Shown piece by piece: positions 55,091 to 61,434 of a stretch of 64,000 bases of DNA. A model generated the notes under the pieces. That model was not told where the DNA came from, searched no databases, and saw only the letters and a list, made by a program, of their open reading frames with translations. Within the stretch, counting starts at the first letter, position 1; each line of letters begins with the position of its first letter. The translations under genes were made by a program, and so were the position numbers. This DNA comes from JABFRZ01 sp031413955 (GTDB taxonomy: Bacteria; Planctomycetota; UBA1135; GCA-002686595), in assembly GCA_031413955.1 (NCBI GenBank), contig JANOGB010000260.1, forward strand, positions 44,198 through 108,197, given 5' to 3'.

Positions 55091-55096
55091 ATCCTA
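55091..55096 (-). promoter_or_regulatory. Possible -10 element (TAGGAT) of queG
   Basis: On the minus strand TAGGAT lies 6 nt before the GTG start codon, so transcription would begin at or next to the start codon. No ribosome site is present in the 6-nt gap. Confidence 0.35.
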
Positions 55097-55275
55097 GCCT
55101 GGCTCCCGACCTACTCGCGGCGGCCCTGGGGCCAGGCGAGGACCCTTCTGGATTTCTTGTTCCTTGCCGGTGGTTACCACCCGACCCCCCGGAACTACGC
55201 TAACCTTGCGCTAGAAGAGTTCCTTCTCGTTCCTCCGCGGTCCCCGAGAACCCCATCCCCCCGCGGCATCACCCC

Positions 55276-55317
55276 ATGATGTGTTCGGACCAAGCCTCGA
55301 TGGAGGGCTGCGCGTGA
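55276..55317 (+). CDS. Possible 13-codon upstream leader peptide
   Basis: Two adjacent ATGs at 55276 and 55279 begin a tiny frame MMCSDQASMEGCA that stops with TGA at 55315-55317. The stop shares GTGA with an in-frame GTG of the sigma gene, the same overlap used between real genes across this window. No strong ribosome site is seen. It may instead be chance. Confidence 0.3.
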   Translation: MMCSDQASMEGCA

Positions 55318-56240
55318 CGCAGCTCTACGGGTCCCCTGGGCCGCTCGACTGGACGGCCAACGAGGAGCGCCTCGCGAGGATCCGTCCCAAGCTGGAAGAC
55401 CTGCGACGCGAGACCGGGGAGGCCACCTGGGAGTCCGTTCGCGCGTCCCTGGACGACGAGGAAAAGGAAGCCGAGGCGCGCCGGGACCAGGTCTCGACGC
55501 GGCTGATGGAGGCCTTCCGGGTGCACAACAGCAAGGCCGCCTTCGCCTGCCTCTACGAGCTCAACGCCGCGCATCTGTACCAGCAGGTGGCCTCCAGGCT
55601 GCGTCGCTACCGCTGTCGCGCGGAAGCCCTGGACGTGCTCCAGGAGGTGTTCTTCAACGTCTACCGCTATCCCCACCGCTTCAACTGCGAGCGGGACGAC
55701 GCGTTCCGGGTCTGGACGGCGACCATCGTGCGCAACACGGTGCTGAAGCATCTGCGCTCGCTCTCGCGCAGCGGGCGGGGCGAGGTCGCGCTCGACGAGC
55801 TCTCCGATCCCAAGGACGCCAGCGCGACCGAGCCGGTGCGCGACGCGATCGAGGACGAGAGCGCCCAGGAGTGCAAGCGCGTCTTCCTGAACTACCTGTA
55901 CCTCTACCTGCGCTTCTACCGGATGCTCTCGGAGCGCGAGCAACGCGCGATCCAGATGGTCGAGGTCGAGGGCCTCAGTTACCGCGCGGCTGCAACGCAG
56001 CTAAGGATCAAGCTGGAGAACCTCAAGATGGTGATCTTCCGCGCGCGGCGGAAGATCCACCGTTCGATGCGCAGGGTCTTCGAGGGCTTGCCGCCCGATA
56101 TGCGGCCGGCTCGCGTGCCCGGCTCGACACAACGGCGGGCAGACGCCGAGGGCGACGACATGGACACCGGACTCGGGGCAGGCTTGCTCGGGGCAGGATT
56201 GATGGACGAATGGGTCGGGAGCCAGGAACAGGTGCAATGA
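55281..56240 (+). CDS. ECF-type sigma factor with N-terminal extension
   Basis: The ORF gives 319 residues from the GTG at 55281, or 308 from the GTG at 55314. An acidic helical lead of about 75 residues precedes region 2 (AAFACLYELNAAHLYQQVASRLRRYRCRAEALDVLQEVFFNVYRYP in parts, with ATIVRNTVLKHLR as the DNA-contact helix). Region 4 is MLSEREQRAIQMVEVEGLSYRAAATQLRIKLENLKMVIFRARRKI in parts. A Gly-rich tail follows. A 13-codon ORF (MMCSDQASMEGCA, 55276-55317) ends in TGA overlapping the GTG at 55314, which could couple translation and favours that start. The stop overlaps the anti-sigma ATG. Confidence 0.83.
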   Translation: MFGPSLDGGLRVTQLYGSPGPLDWTANEERLARIRPKLEDLRRETGEATWESVRASLDDEEKEAEARRDQVSTRLMEAFRVHNSKAAFACLYELNAAHLYQQVASRLRRYRCRAEALDVLQEVFFNVYRYPHRFNCERDDAFRVWTATIVRNTVLKHLRSLSRSGRGEVALDELSDPKDASATEPVRDAIEDESAQECKRVFLNYLYLYLRFYRMLSEREQRAIQMVEVEGLSYRAAATQLRIKLENLKMVIFRARRKIHRSMRRVFEGLPPDMRPARVPGSTQRRADAEGDDMDTGLGAGLLGAGLMDEWVGSQEQVQ

Positions 56241-57301
56241 ACCCGCAAGAAACCGATTGGTGGGTGGACGACCTGGCGGAGGTGTGCCTCCGCTTCCAGC
56301 TCGATCTCTCTTGCCTGGTCGACGGCGAGCTCGACGAGGTGGCCGGCGCCAGCGCCATCGCGCACCTCGAGGAGTGCGGGGCGTGCCGCTCGTTCTTCGA
56401 GGACGCGCGCACGCAGGTTCGCGCCCACCGTGAGCTGGCCGATCCGGAGGGCCTGCTCGCGCGCTACTCCGCCCTGCTGGGCGGGCAGGCTGGCGGCGAT
56501 TTCCGCGCGGCCGAGCTCGAGCAGCGCCTGGCGACGATCTTCTACCAGCTCGGCAAGGCCTATGTCCTGGCCGGCGCCGATCCGGGCTTCCGCACGCGCG
56601 TGTTCGAGAAGGCGGCCCAGGTGGCCAGCCTGCAGACGCGCGGGCGTGGGTTCGTGGATGGCGTGCTGGCCAGCGGTCGCGGTGAGCTGGGCGGGCTCGA
56701 TTGGTCCGAGGCGCGCCACATGCTCAACGGCCGGCTGGAGCGCATCGAGAGCCCGCTCGAGAAGGGCCGGCGCCTGCTCGAGGAGGCGCTGGTCGCCGAT
56801 CCTGCCCACGAGGAAGCGCGCCTGTACCTGGCCTGGCTGGATGCCCACGAGGGCAAGCGCATCCGCGCCGCCACCGCTTACCGGCAGATCTTCCGGAGCT
56901 CGGTGCACGACGAGAACCGCGGCCACGCGCTCGGGCAGCTCGGCAAGCTGCTGGCCGAAGAGGGCGAGCTGAAGAAGGCCATCGCCTGCAACCGCTGGAT
57001 CGTGGCCTCGGGCCTGGCCGAGCGCGACGGGCGCTTCTTCTATGCGCGCTTCAACGTGGGCATGTACTACGCCGACCTGCGCCAGCCCGAGCGCTCGCTG
57101 CGCGCCTTCCGCGAGTTGCTCGACCGCCATCCGGAGCGCAGCGCCGACATCACACGGCTCTTCCTGCACGCGCCCAAGACGCGCGCCGTGATCGATCGCC
57201 AGCCGGGATTCGCCGAGGCCCTGCTCCGCACCTGCCCGGAACTGTTCACGCTACCCGCCGGCCCCACCAGCGCGGATGCGAACGACGAGGTGACCCAATG
57301 A
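56237..57301 (+). CDS. Zinc-finger anti-sigma-like protein with TPR repeats
   Basis: The 354-residue protein starts with a zf-HC2 anti-sigma module: CLVDGELDEVAGASAIAHLEECGACRSFF in parts, giving the H-x3-C-x2-C zinc site near residues 43-50. No membrane helix follows. Instead residues 85-340 are helical and include TPR-like units (AHEEARLYLAWLDAHEGKRIRAATAYRQIF in part, AYRQIFRSSVHDENRGHALGQLGKLLAEEGELKKAIACNRWI in part, FNVGMYYADLRQPERSLRAFRELLDRHPE in part). A cytoplasmic anti-sigma controlled by protein partners is the likeliest reading. It overlaps the sigma stop and the next ATG, forming a three-gene operon. Confidence 0.8.
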   Translation: MNPQETDWWVDDLAEVCLRFQLDLSCLVDGELDEVAGASAIAHLEECGACRSFFEDARTQVRAHRELADPEGLLARYSALLGGQAGGDFRAAELEQRLATIFYQLGKAYVLAGADPGFRTRVFEKAAQVASLQTRGRGFVDGVLASGRGELGGLDWSEARHMLNGRLERIESPLEKGRRLLEEALVADPAHEEARLYLAWLDAHEGKRIRAATAYRQIFRSSVHDENRGHALGQLGKLLAEEGELKKAIACNRWIVASGLAERDGRFFYARFNVGMYYADLRQPERSLRAFRELLDRHPERSADITRLFLHAPKTRAVIDRQPGFAEALLRTCPELFTLPAGPTSADANDEVTQ

Positions 57302-57921
57302 AGACGAGCCCGATGAAGACGAGACTGTGCAACAAGGGCGGAGCGCCGCGCAGCTGGACCAGCGGGGTACTGGCGTGGATTCTCCTGGCTGCGTTCGGAC
57401 TGTGCGCTTCCGCCGCGGGTGGGGGCAGCGGTACGGGCTCGACCCCTCCCGTGCCGACCGACTTGTCGCCCGGCGAGGAGGGCACCAGCCTTCCGATCGT
57501 CGGCGACGTGCACGGCTTGACCTTCGTCGGGCGTTTGCGCGAGCTGCGCACACTCGCGATCACGCTGCGTGGACGCGGCCAGATCGACGTCTCTCGCATC
57601 GGCGGCGGCCTGCTCGCCGTGACGCTGGTCGGTGATTACTCGCTCGAGCTGGATCGTGCCGCGCTGGCGCGCTCGAGCGTCATGGTGCTGTTCCGCGGCG
57701 GCGCCGCCTTCCAGGACGGCCTGGCCTTCCTCCAGATCGGTGGTTCGGCTCCGGTGACGCTGGATGCCGAGCGCGTGCTGCTGCCCGTGCCTCGTCTGGC
57801 GGCCTCGCCCCGGGCGCAGGGCAGTCTGCTGAGTCTCGACGTCCTCGCGCGTGGCACGAGCGCGCACGTCACGGCCGACTTCGCCCTCGAACGCGTCGCC
57901 ATGACGCAGCGCATCCTCTGA
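57298..57921 (+). CDS. Exported protein of unknown function in the sigma operon
   Basis: The 207-residue protein has a long basic lead and then a signal or membrane segment (SGVLAWILLAAFGLCASAAG). A Gly/Pro linker and a beta-rich body follow, with repeated hydrophobic strands (LAITLRGRGQIDVSRIGGGLLAVTLVGDYSLELDRAA in parts). No motif is recognised. The ATG at 57298 overlaps the anti-sigma stop. It may be a surface protein or the signal sensor for the sigma pair (inference). No clear terminator follows. Confidence 0.6.
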   Translation: MKTSPMKTRLCNKGGAPRSWTSGVLAWILLAAFGLCASAAGGGSGTGSTPPVPTDLSPGEEGTSLPIVGDVHGLTFVGRLRELRTLAITLRGRGQIDVSRIGGGLLAVTLVGDYSLELDRAALARSSVMVLFRGGAAFQDGLAFLQIGGSAPVTLDAERVLLPVPRLAASPRAQGSLLSLDVLARGTSAHVTADFALERVAMTQRIL

Positions 57922-58003
57922 TCCGCCGACTTCTTTGAAGCGCGGAGCCCCGGCCTTCGGCGCAGGACGGGGCTCCTGCGTTTGCGGACCCGTCGTCCGG
58001 AGC

Positions 58004-58009
58004 TAGGCT
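58004..58009 (+). promoter_or_regulatory. Probable -10 element (TAGGCT) of glpK
   Basis: TAGGCT ends 10 nt before the TTG start at 58020, with no ribosome site in between. This agrees with the TANNCT pattern elsewhere. Confidence 0.4.
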
Positions 58010-58019
58010 CCTCTGCGAC

Positions 58020-59522
58020 TTGGACGCCACGCTGCTCGCGCTCGATGCCGGCACGACCGGGGTCTCGGCCGTGCTGTTCGATTCCGAGCTGCGGCCGATC
58101 CAGCGCGCCTACCGCGAGTTCGCGCAGAGCTTCCCCCGGCCCGGATGGGTCGAGCACGAGGCTGCGGCGATCCTGGGCGCGGTCGATGCCGCCCTGGCCG
58201 AGGTCCTGGCGCATCCGCGCGCGCGCCACGTGATAGCGCTGGGGCTCACCAACCAGCGCGAGACGGTCTTCGCGCTGGAGCGCGGGAGCGCACGCGCGCT
58301 CGGCCCCGGCATCGTCTGGCAGGACCGGCGCACCGAGGCGCGCTGCCGGGCCCTGCGCGAAGCGGGGCACGGGCCTGGCGTGCAGAAGAGCACGGGCCTC
58401 GTCCTCGACCCGTACTTCAGTGCCACGAAGATCGAGTGGATGCTGGCGAACGACCCCGAGCTGCGCCGCCGTGCGCGCGCCGGCGAGGTCCGCTTCGCGA
58501 CCGTCGACGCGCTGCTGCTCGCGCACCTGACGTGCGGCGCGACCCTCGCCACGGACCCGACCAACGCTGCGCGTACCTTGCTCTACGACCTCGGGGCGCG
58601 GCGCTACGACCCCGAGCTGTGCGCGCTGTTCGGGCTCGAGCCAGCCTGGCTGCCCGAGGTGCGCGCCTCGACGGGCGACTTCGGCCATACCCATCCCGCG
58701 CGCACGGGCGGGCGCGCGCTCCCGATCCGCGGCGTCGCCGGCGACCAGCAGGCCGCGCTCTTCGGCCAGGGCTGCTTCGATGCGGGCGCGCTCAAGGTCA
58801 CCTTCGGCACCGGCTCTTTCTTGCTGCTGAACACGGGTGCGCAGCGGCGCGACTCGGCGCGCGGGCTGCTGACGACCCTGGCCATCGGTCGCGACGGGCA
58901 GGCGGTGTTCGCGCTCGAGGGCAGCGTCTTCGTGTGCGGGGCGCTCGTGCAGTGGTTGCGCGATCAGCTCGGGCTGGTGACGCACGCCAGCGAGATCGAG
59001 GCCCTGGCCCGCAGCGTGCCGGACGCGGGCGGCGTGTTCGTCGTGCCCGCCTTCACCGGTCTCGGCGCGCCCTACTGGGATGCCGGTGCGCGCGGCGCGA
59101 TCCTCGGACTCACGCGCGGCAGCTCGCGCGGACACCTGGCGCGCGCGGCGCTCGAGGCCATGGCCTTCCAGAACAGCGAGCTGATCGAGCTCCTGCGCGC
59201 GGAATCGGGGCACGAGGTCGAGCTGCTCCTCGCCGACGGCGGCGCCGCGGAGAACGACCTCCTGCTGCAACTCCAGGCCGATTTTTCCGGGGCACAGGTC
59301 CGTCGTCCCGCCAACCTGGCCGCGACCGCGCGTGGCGCGGCCGCCCTGGCCGGCCTGGGAATCGGTCTCTGGTCGGACCCGGAGACGCCCGCGGCGCTGC
59401 GCGACGACCTGGTCGATTTTTCCCCCGCGCTGACCACGAAGGACCGCAAGAAGCGCCTGACGGCCTGGAGGCGCGCCGTGCGGCGGGTGCGCACACCCGG
59501 GGCTCGACCACCTGGGGCTTGA
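58020..59522 (+). CDS. glpK: Glycerol kinase
   Basis: GlpK phosphorylates glycerol to glycerol 3-phosphate. The 500-residue FGGY-family protein has LLALDAGTTGVSAVLFDSE, PRPGWVEHEAAAIL, GLTNQRETVFALE, GIVWQDRRTEARC, STGLVLDPYFSATKIEWMLAN in part, GVAGDQQAALFGQGCFDAGALKVTFGTGSFLLLNTG in parts, AFTGLGAPYWDAGARGAILGLTRGS in parts, and LADGGAAENDLLLQLQADF. The R-E, W-Q-D-R-R and D-Q-Q substrate motifs identify glycerol rather than xylulose. It starts with TTG, which is unusual in this window. The last codons fall in a short tandem repeat (59499-59546). Confidence 0.93.
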   Translation: MDATLLALDAGTTGVSAVLFDSELRPIQRAYREFAQSFPRPGWVEHEAAAILGAVDAALAEVLAHPRARHVIALGLTNQRETVFALERGSARALGPGIVWQDRRTEARCRALREAGHGPGVQKSTGLVLDPYFSATKIEWMLANDPELRRRARAGEVRFATVDALLLAHLTCGATLATDPTNAARTLLYDLGARRYDPELCALFGLEPAWLPEVRASTGDFGHTHPARTGGRALPIRGVAGDQQAALFGQGCFDAGALKVTFGTGSFLLLNTGAQRRDSARGLLTTLAIGRDGQAVFALEGSVFVCGALVQWLRDQLGLVTHASEIEALARSVPDAGGVFVVPAFTGLGAPYWDAGARGAILGLTRGSSRGHLARAALEAMAFQNSELIELLRAESGHEVELLLADGGAAENDLLLQLQADFSGAQVRRPANLAATARGAAALAGLGIGLWSDPETPAALRDDLVDFSPALTTKDRKKRLTAWRRAVRRVRTPGARPPGA

Positions 59523-59546
59523 CGTCTTTTGGGCTTGACGTCGTGG
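59499..59546. repeat. Three tandem 15-16 bp units at the end of glpK
   Basis: GGGGCTCGACCACCT, GGGGCTTGACGTCTTT and a third copy starting GGGCTTGACGTC follow one another, spanning the glpK stop codon. Two TGACGTC half-palindromes lie 16 bp apart. It could be slippage or an operator pair for the downstream region. Confidence 0.6.
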
Positions 59547-59747
59547 ATGGCCGATAGATGATGGCGAGCAGCCGAGCGGACCTCTTCGCTCGGCCGTTCG
59601 GCCACGGCCGAAAGGCCTGAAGCCGGTCACGGTTTTGTTTGAAAACAGTGTCGCCCCGGGACGCCGGGGCGTGGCAAAGAGCCCGACGGACGACGATCGA
59701 CACCGACGTTCGCCGGGGAGGCCCGCTGAAACCGGAGGTGATCCCAC

Positions 59748-59783
59748 ATGAGTAGTGTCAGTACCAAGAGGCTGCACAGCTGA
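59748..59783 (+). CDS. Possible 11-residue leader peptide MSSVSTKRLHS
   Basis: An ATG at 59748 opens 11 codons ending in TGA. It is preceded by GGAGGTGATC (59734-59743), which is complementary over ten bases to the 16S rRNA 3' end, with 9 nt from GGAGG to the ATG. No other start in this window has so full a match. The stop lies inside the stem region of the structured RNA, and a terminator follows about 70 nt later, the layout of a leader-peptide attenuator. Ser is four of eleven residues. Confidence 0.45.
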   Translation: MSSVSTKRLHS

Positions 59784-59852
59784 TCCCGTGCATCCGACGG
59801 GAGTTGCACGGTTGACCCGCGCCCAGCGCGGATGACGAGTGCAGCCCTCACG

Positions 59853-59898
59853 AGAACCCGGCACGCGTGAAAACGCCCTGCCGGGTTCTTCTTTTTTC
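59853..59898 (+). terminator. Strong rho-independent terminator
   Basis: AGAACCCGGCA (59853-59863) pairs perfectly with TGCCGGGTTCT (59879-59889). The inner part GCGT-GAAA-ACGC adds a GNRA tetraloop stem, and TTCTTTTTTCTG follows. It ends the structured region before the FliK-like gene. Confidence 0.9.
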
Positions 59899-59953
59899 TG
59901 AGGGAGGCTCCTGCTGCGGCTCATGGGATCCCGCGCGCCTCCGATAACGGCCC

Positions 59954-61048
59954 GTGGAGCCCATCGCATCCTCCGGAGCCGGCGCGGTCTTCCGCCCGAC
60001 CGGCGGGGGCAACAGCGAAGTCCACGCCCTGCTGCGCGACGGGCGCGTGCTGAAGGCCGAGGTGCTCCAGCCCAGCGCCAACGGCTCCGTGCTCCTGGCC
60101 ATCGGCCGCCACGTCATTCCCGCCGAGACCGAGCTGCGCCTCGATCCCGGCGCGCGCTTCCTGGTGCTGGTGGAGCAGGGCACGCAGGGCGCCGTTCTCA
60201 GGATGCTCGCGCCCGAGGGCGACCAGTCCGCGCTGTTGCGCGCGCTGCGCGGCGTGGTGGGGGAGGAACGACCCCTGGGCGCGGTCCTCGGCGAGCTGGA
60301 GAGCGCGCTGCGCCCGGCCGCGGGCCGCGCCGAGCTCGCGCCGGAGCTGCGCGCGCTCGCCCAGGGGCTGGCACAGCTCGCGCCCCCCGCTGGCGATGCC
60401 GGCGCGCTGCGCTCGTTGCTGGGTGCGCTCGGCTTCGGTCACGAGGCCGCGCTGGCCGCGCTGCTCGGCGGGCGCGTCGGACGCGCGGCGCTCGAGGAAC
60501 TGCGCGGCGACCTCAAGGGGCTGCTGCTGCGCGCGCACAGCGCCCTGGAAGACGCGGGACCCGCGCCATCCAGCTTGCGCGAGGCCATCGCGCGCGCCCT
60601 CACTTGCCTGGAGGCGGAGCAGCTCCTGAACCTCGCGCGCGAGCGCGCTGGCGAGCCGCTCCTGCTCTCCTTCCCGTTCCCGGATGGCGCAGGCTGGAGC
60701 ACCGCACGCCTGGCCGTTCCGGCGCGGCGCGAAGGCGAGCAGCAGCGCGAGGCCGACGGCACGCCCTTCCGCCTCGCACTCGGGCTCGAGCTCTCGAACC
60801 TCGGCCCGTTGCGCGCCGACCTCACGCTCACGCCGAGCCTGCTCTCGGTCCGGCTGCTCGTGACGCGCGCCGAGGTCGCGCGCCGCATCGAGGGCGAGCT
60901 AGCCGTCCTGCGCGCTCGCCTGGGTGGCGGCCAGCGCGCCGTCGAGCTGCGCGTGCGCATCGCCACCCCGGCCGAGACCGAGCTCGGGCTCATGCCGCTC
61001 GACACGCGCTACCTGCGCGACCACAACCTCATGGACGTAGTCGGATGA
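59954..61048 (+). CDS. FliK-like flagellar hook-length-control-type protein
   Basis: The 364-residue protein starts with GTG at 59954. Its N-terminal two thirds are Ala/Leu/Arg-rich helices of low conservation. The C-terminal region (about 255-345), RLALGLELSNLGPLRADLTLTPSLLSVRLLVTRAEVARRIEGELAVLRARLGG in parts, has the L-x-x-L-G-x-L pattern and helix of the FliK C-terminal domain, which binds FlhB. The next gene is an FlhB-C-like protein, the same pairing as ylqG-ylqH in Bacillus. The ATG of that gene overlaps this stop. Assignment rests on the C-terminal pattern plus this neighbour. Confidence 0.6.
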   Translation: MEPIASSGAGAVFRPTGGGNSEVHALLRDGRVLKAEVLQPSANGSVLLAIGRHVIPAETELRLDPGARFLVLVEQGTQGAVLRMLAPEGDQSALLRALRGVVGEERPLGAVLGELESALRPAAGRAELAPELRALAQGLAQLAPPAGDAGALRSLLGALGFGHEAALAALLGGRVGRAALEELRGDLKGLLLRAHSALEDAGPAPSSLREAIARALTCLEAEQLLNLARERAGEPLLLSFPFPDGAGWSTARLAVPARREGEQQREADGTPFRLALGLELSNLGPLRADLTLTPSLLSVRLLVTRAEVARRIEGELAVLRARLGGGQRAVELRVRIATPAETELGLMPLDTRYLRDHNLMDVVG

Positions 61049-61359
61049 ATCCCCCGCACCGCTCGAGCCACCGGCCCCTGGCCGTCGCCCTGCGCTACGA
61101 GCGCGCCGACATGCCTGCGCCGCGCGTCACCGCCAAGGGCACGGGCGACCTCGCCCAGCGCATCCTCGCGCTCGCGCGCGCCCACGATGTGCCGGTGCGC
61201 GAGGATCCCGACCTGCTCGAGCTGCTCGCGGCCTGTGACCTCGGGCAGGAGATCCCGCACGAGCTCTACCACGCCGTGGCCGAGCTGCTGGCGTTCCTGC
61301 AGGGCCTGAACGGGAGTGCGGAGTCAGGGCAACTTCCCTACGATCCGCGCTGCGGCTAG
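61045..61359 (+). CDS. FlhB C-terminal-domain paralogue (FlhX/YlqH type), tail encoded by a palindromic repeat
   Basis: The 104-residue protein reads RPLAVALRYERADMPAPRVTAKGTGDLAQRILALARAHDVPVREDPDLLELL (in parts). This matches the cytoplasmic part of FlhB after the cleavage site: A-V-A-L-x-Y, A-P-x-V-x-A-K-G and the V-P-V-x-x-x-P-x-L-x-x-x-L run. The NPTH autocleavage motif and the membrane half are absent, as in stand-alone FlhX proteins that can partly replace FlhB-C in export switching. Residues 90-104 (the SAESGQLPYDPRCG tail) are encoded by the left arm and loop of a long inverted repeat. The ATG overlaps the FliK-like stop. Confidence 0.8.
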   Translation: MNPPHRSSHRPLAVALRYERADMPAPRVTAKGTGDLAQRILALARAHDVPVREDPDLLELLAACDLGQEIPHELYHAVAELLAFLQGLNGSAESGQLPYDPRCG

Positions 61360-61415
61360 GCGTTTTCTTGAGCTCAGGGCGGAGCGTAGAGAAGTTGCCC
61401 TGACTCCGTGCTCCC
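61312..61415. repeat. Palindromic repeat, family C, overlapping the FlhX 3' end
   Basis: Arms 61312-61348 and 61379-61415 are 37-nt inverted copies with four mismatches and a 30-nt loop. The core is GGAGTCAGGGCAACTTC. The FlhX stop codon lies in the loop. The right arm ends just before the pdxA promoter hexamer, so the element could also terminate the FliK/FlhX transcript. Confidence 0.8.
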
Positions 61416-61417
61416 TC

Positions 61418-61423
61418 TACGCT
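61418..61423 (+). promoter_or_regulatory. Probable -10 element (TACGCT) of pdxA
   Basis: TACGCT ends 11 nt before the pdxA ATG at 61435, immediately after the family C repeat. No ribosome site is present between them. Confidence 0.4.
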
Positions 61424-61434
61424 CGCTACTTCCG

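Larger units (their letters stand above)
59572..59898 (+). ncRNA. Candidate structured RNA or attenuator leader
   Basis: Successive perfect stems are seen: CCGAGCG/CGCTCGG (59572-59593), TTCGGCC/GGCCGAA (59597-59612), GTTTT/AAAAC (59632-59646) and GCCCCGG/CCGGGGC (59653-59670). A closing stem GAGGCTGCAC (59768-59777) pairs with GTGCAGCCCTC (59839-59849, one bulge) and encloses two more, CCCGT/ACGGG (59785-59801) and CCGCGC/GCGCGG (59817-59831). The unit ends in a rho-independent terminator. I could not match it to RNase P, tmRNA, SRP, 6S or a known riboswitch. It may be a free sRNA or an attenuation leader. Confidence 0.55.
59523..59953 (+). other. 431-bp region between glpK and the FliK-like gene
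   Basis: This contains no conventional protein gene. It holds a run of perfect hairpins from 59572, a candidate structured RNA, an 11-codon ORF behind a full Shine-Dalgarno match and a strong terminator. It also contains the TTGACG-containing tandem repeat that could act as promoter or operator. The parts are listed separately. Confidence 0.6.

Noticed and set aside
59734..59747. GGAGGTGATCC read on the minus strand as a 16S rRNA 3' end fragment
   Set aside because: Only about ten bases agree; the flanks do not match 16S helix 45, so it is better explained as a ribosome-binding site.
59572..59898. Structured region considered as RNase P RNA, tmRNA, SRP RNA, 6S RNA or a c-di-GMP riboswitch
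   Set aside because: The GAGGAAAGUC, ACAGAA, tRNA-like CCA end, SRP GGAAGC loop and GEMM cores are not present. AGAACCCGGC recalls RNase P but is simply the terminator stem.
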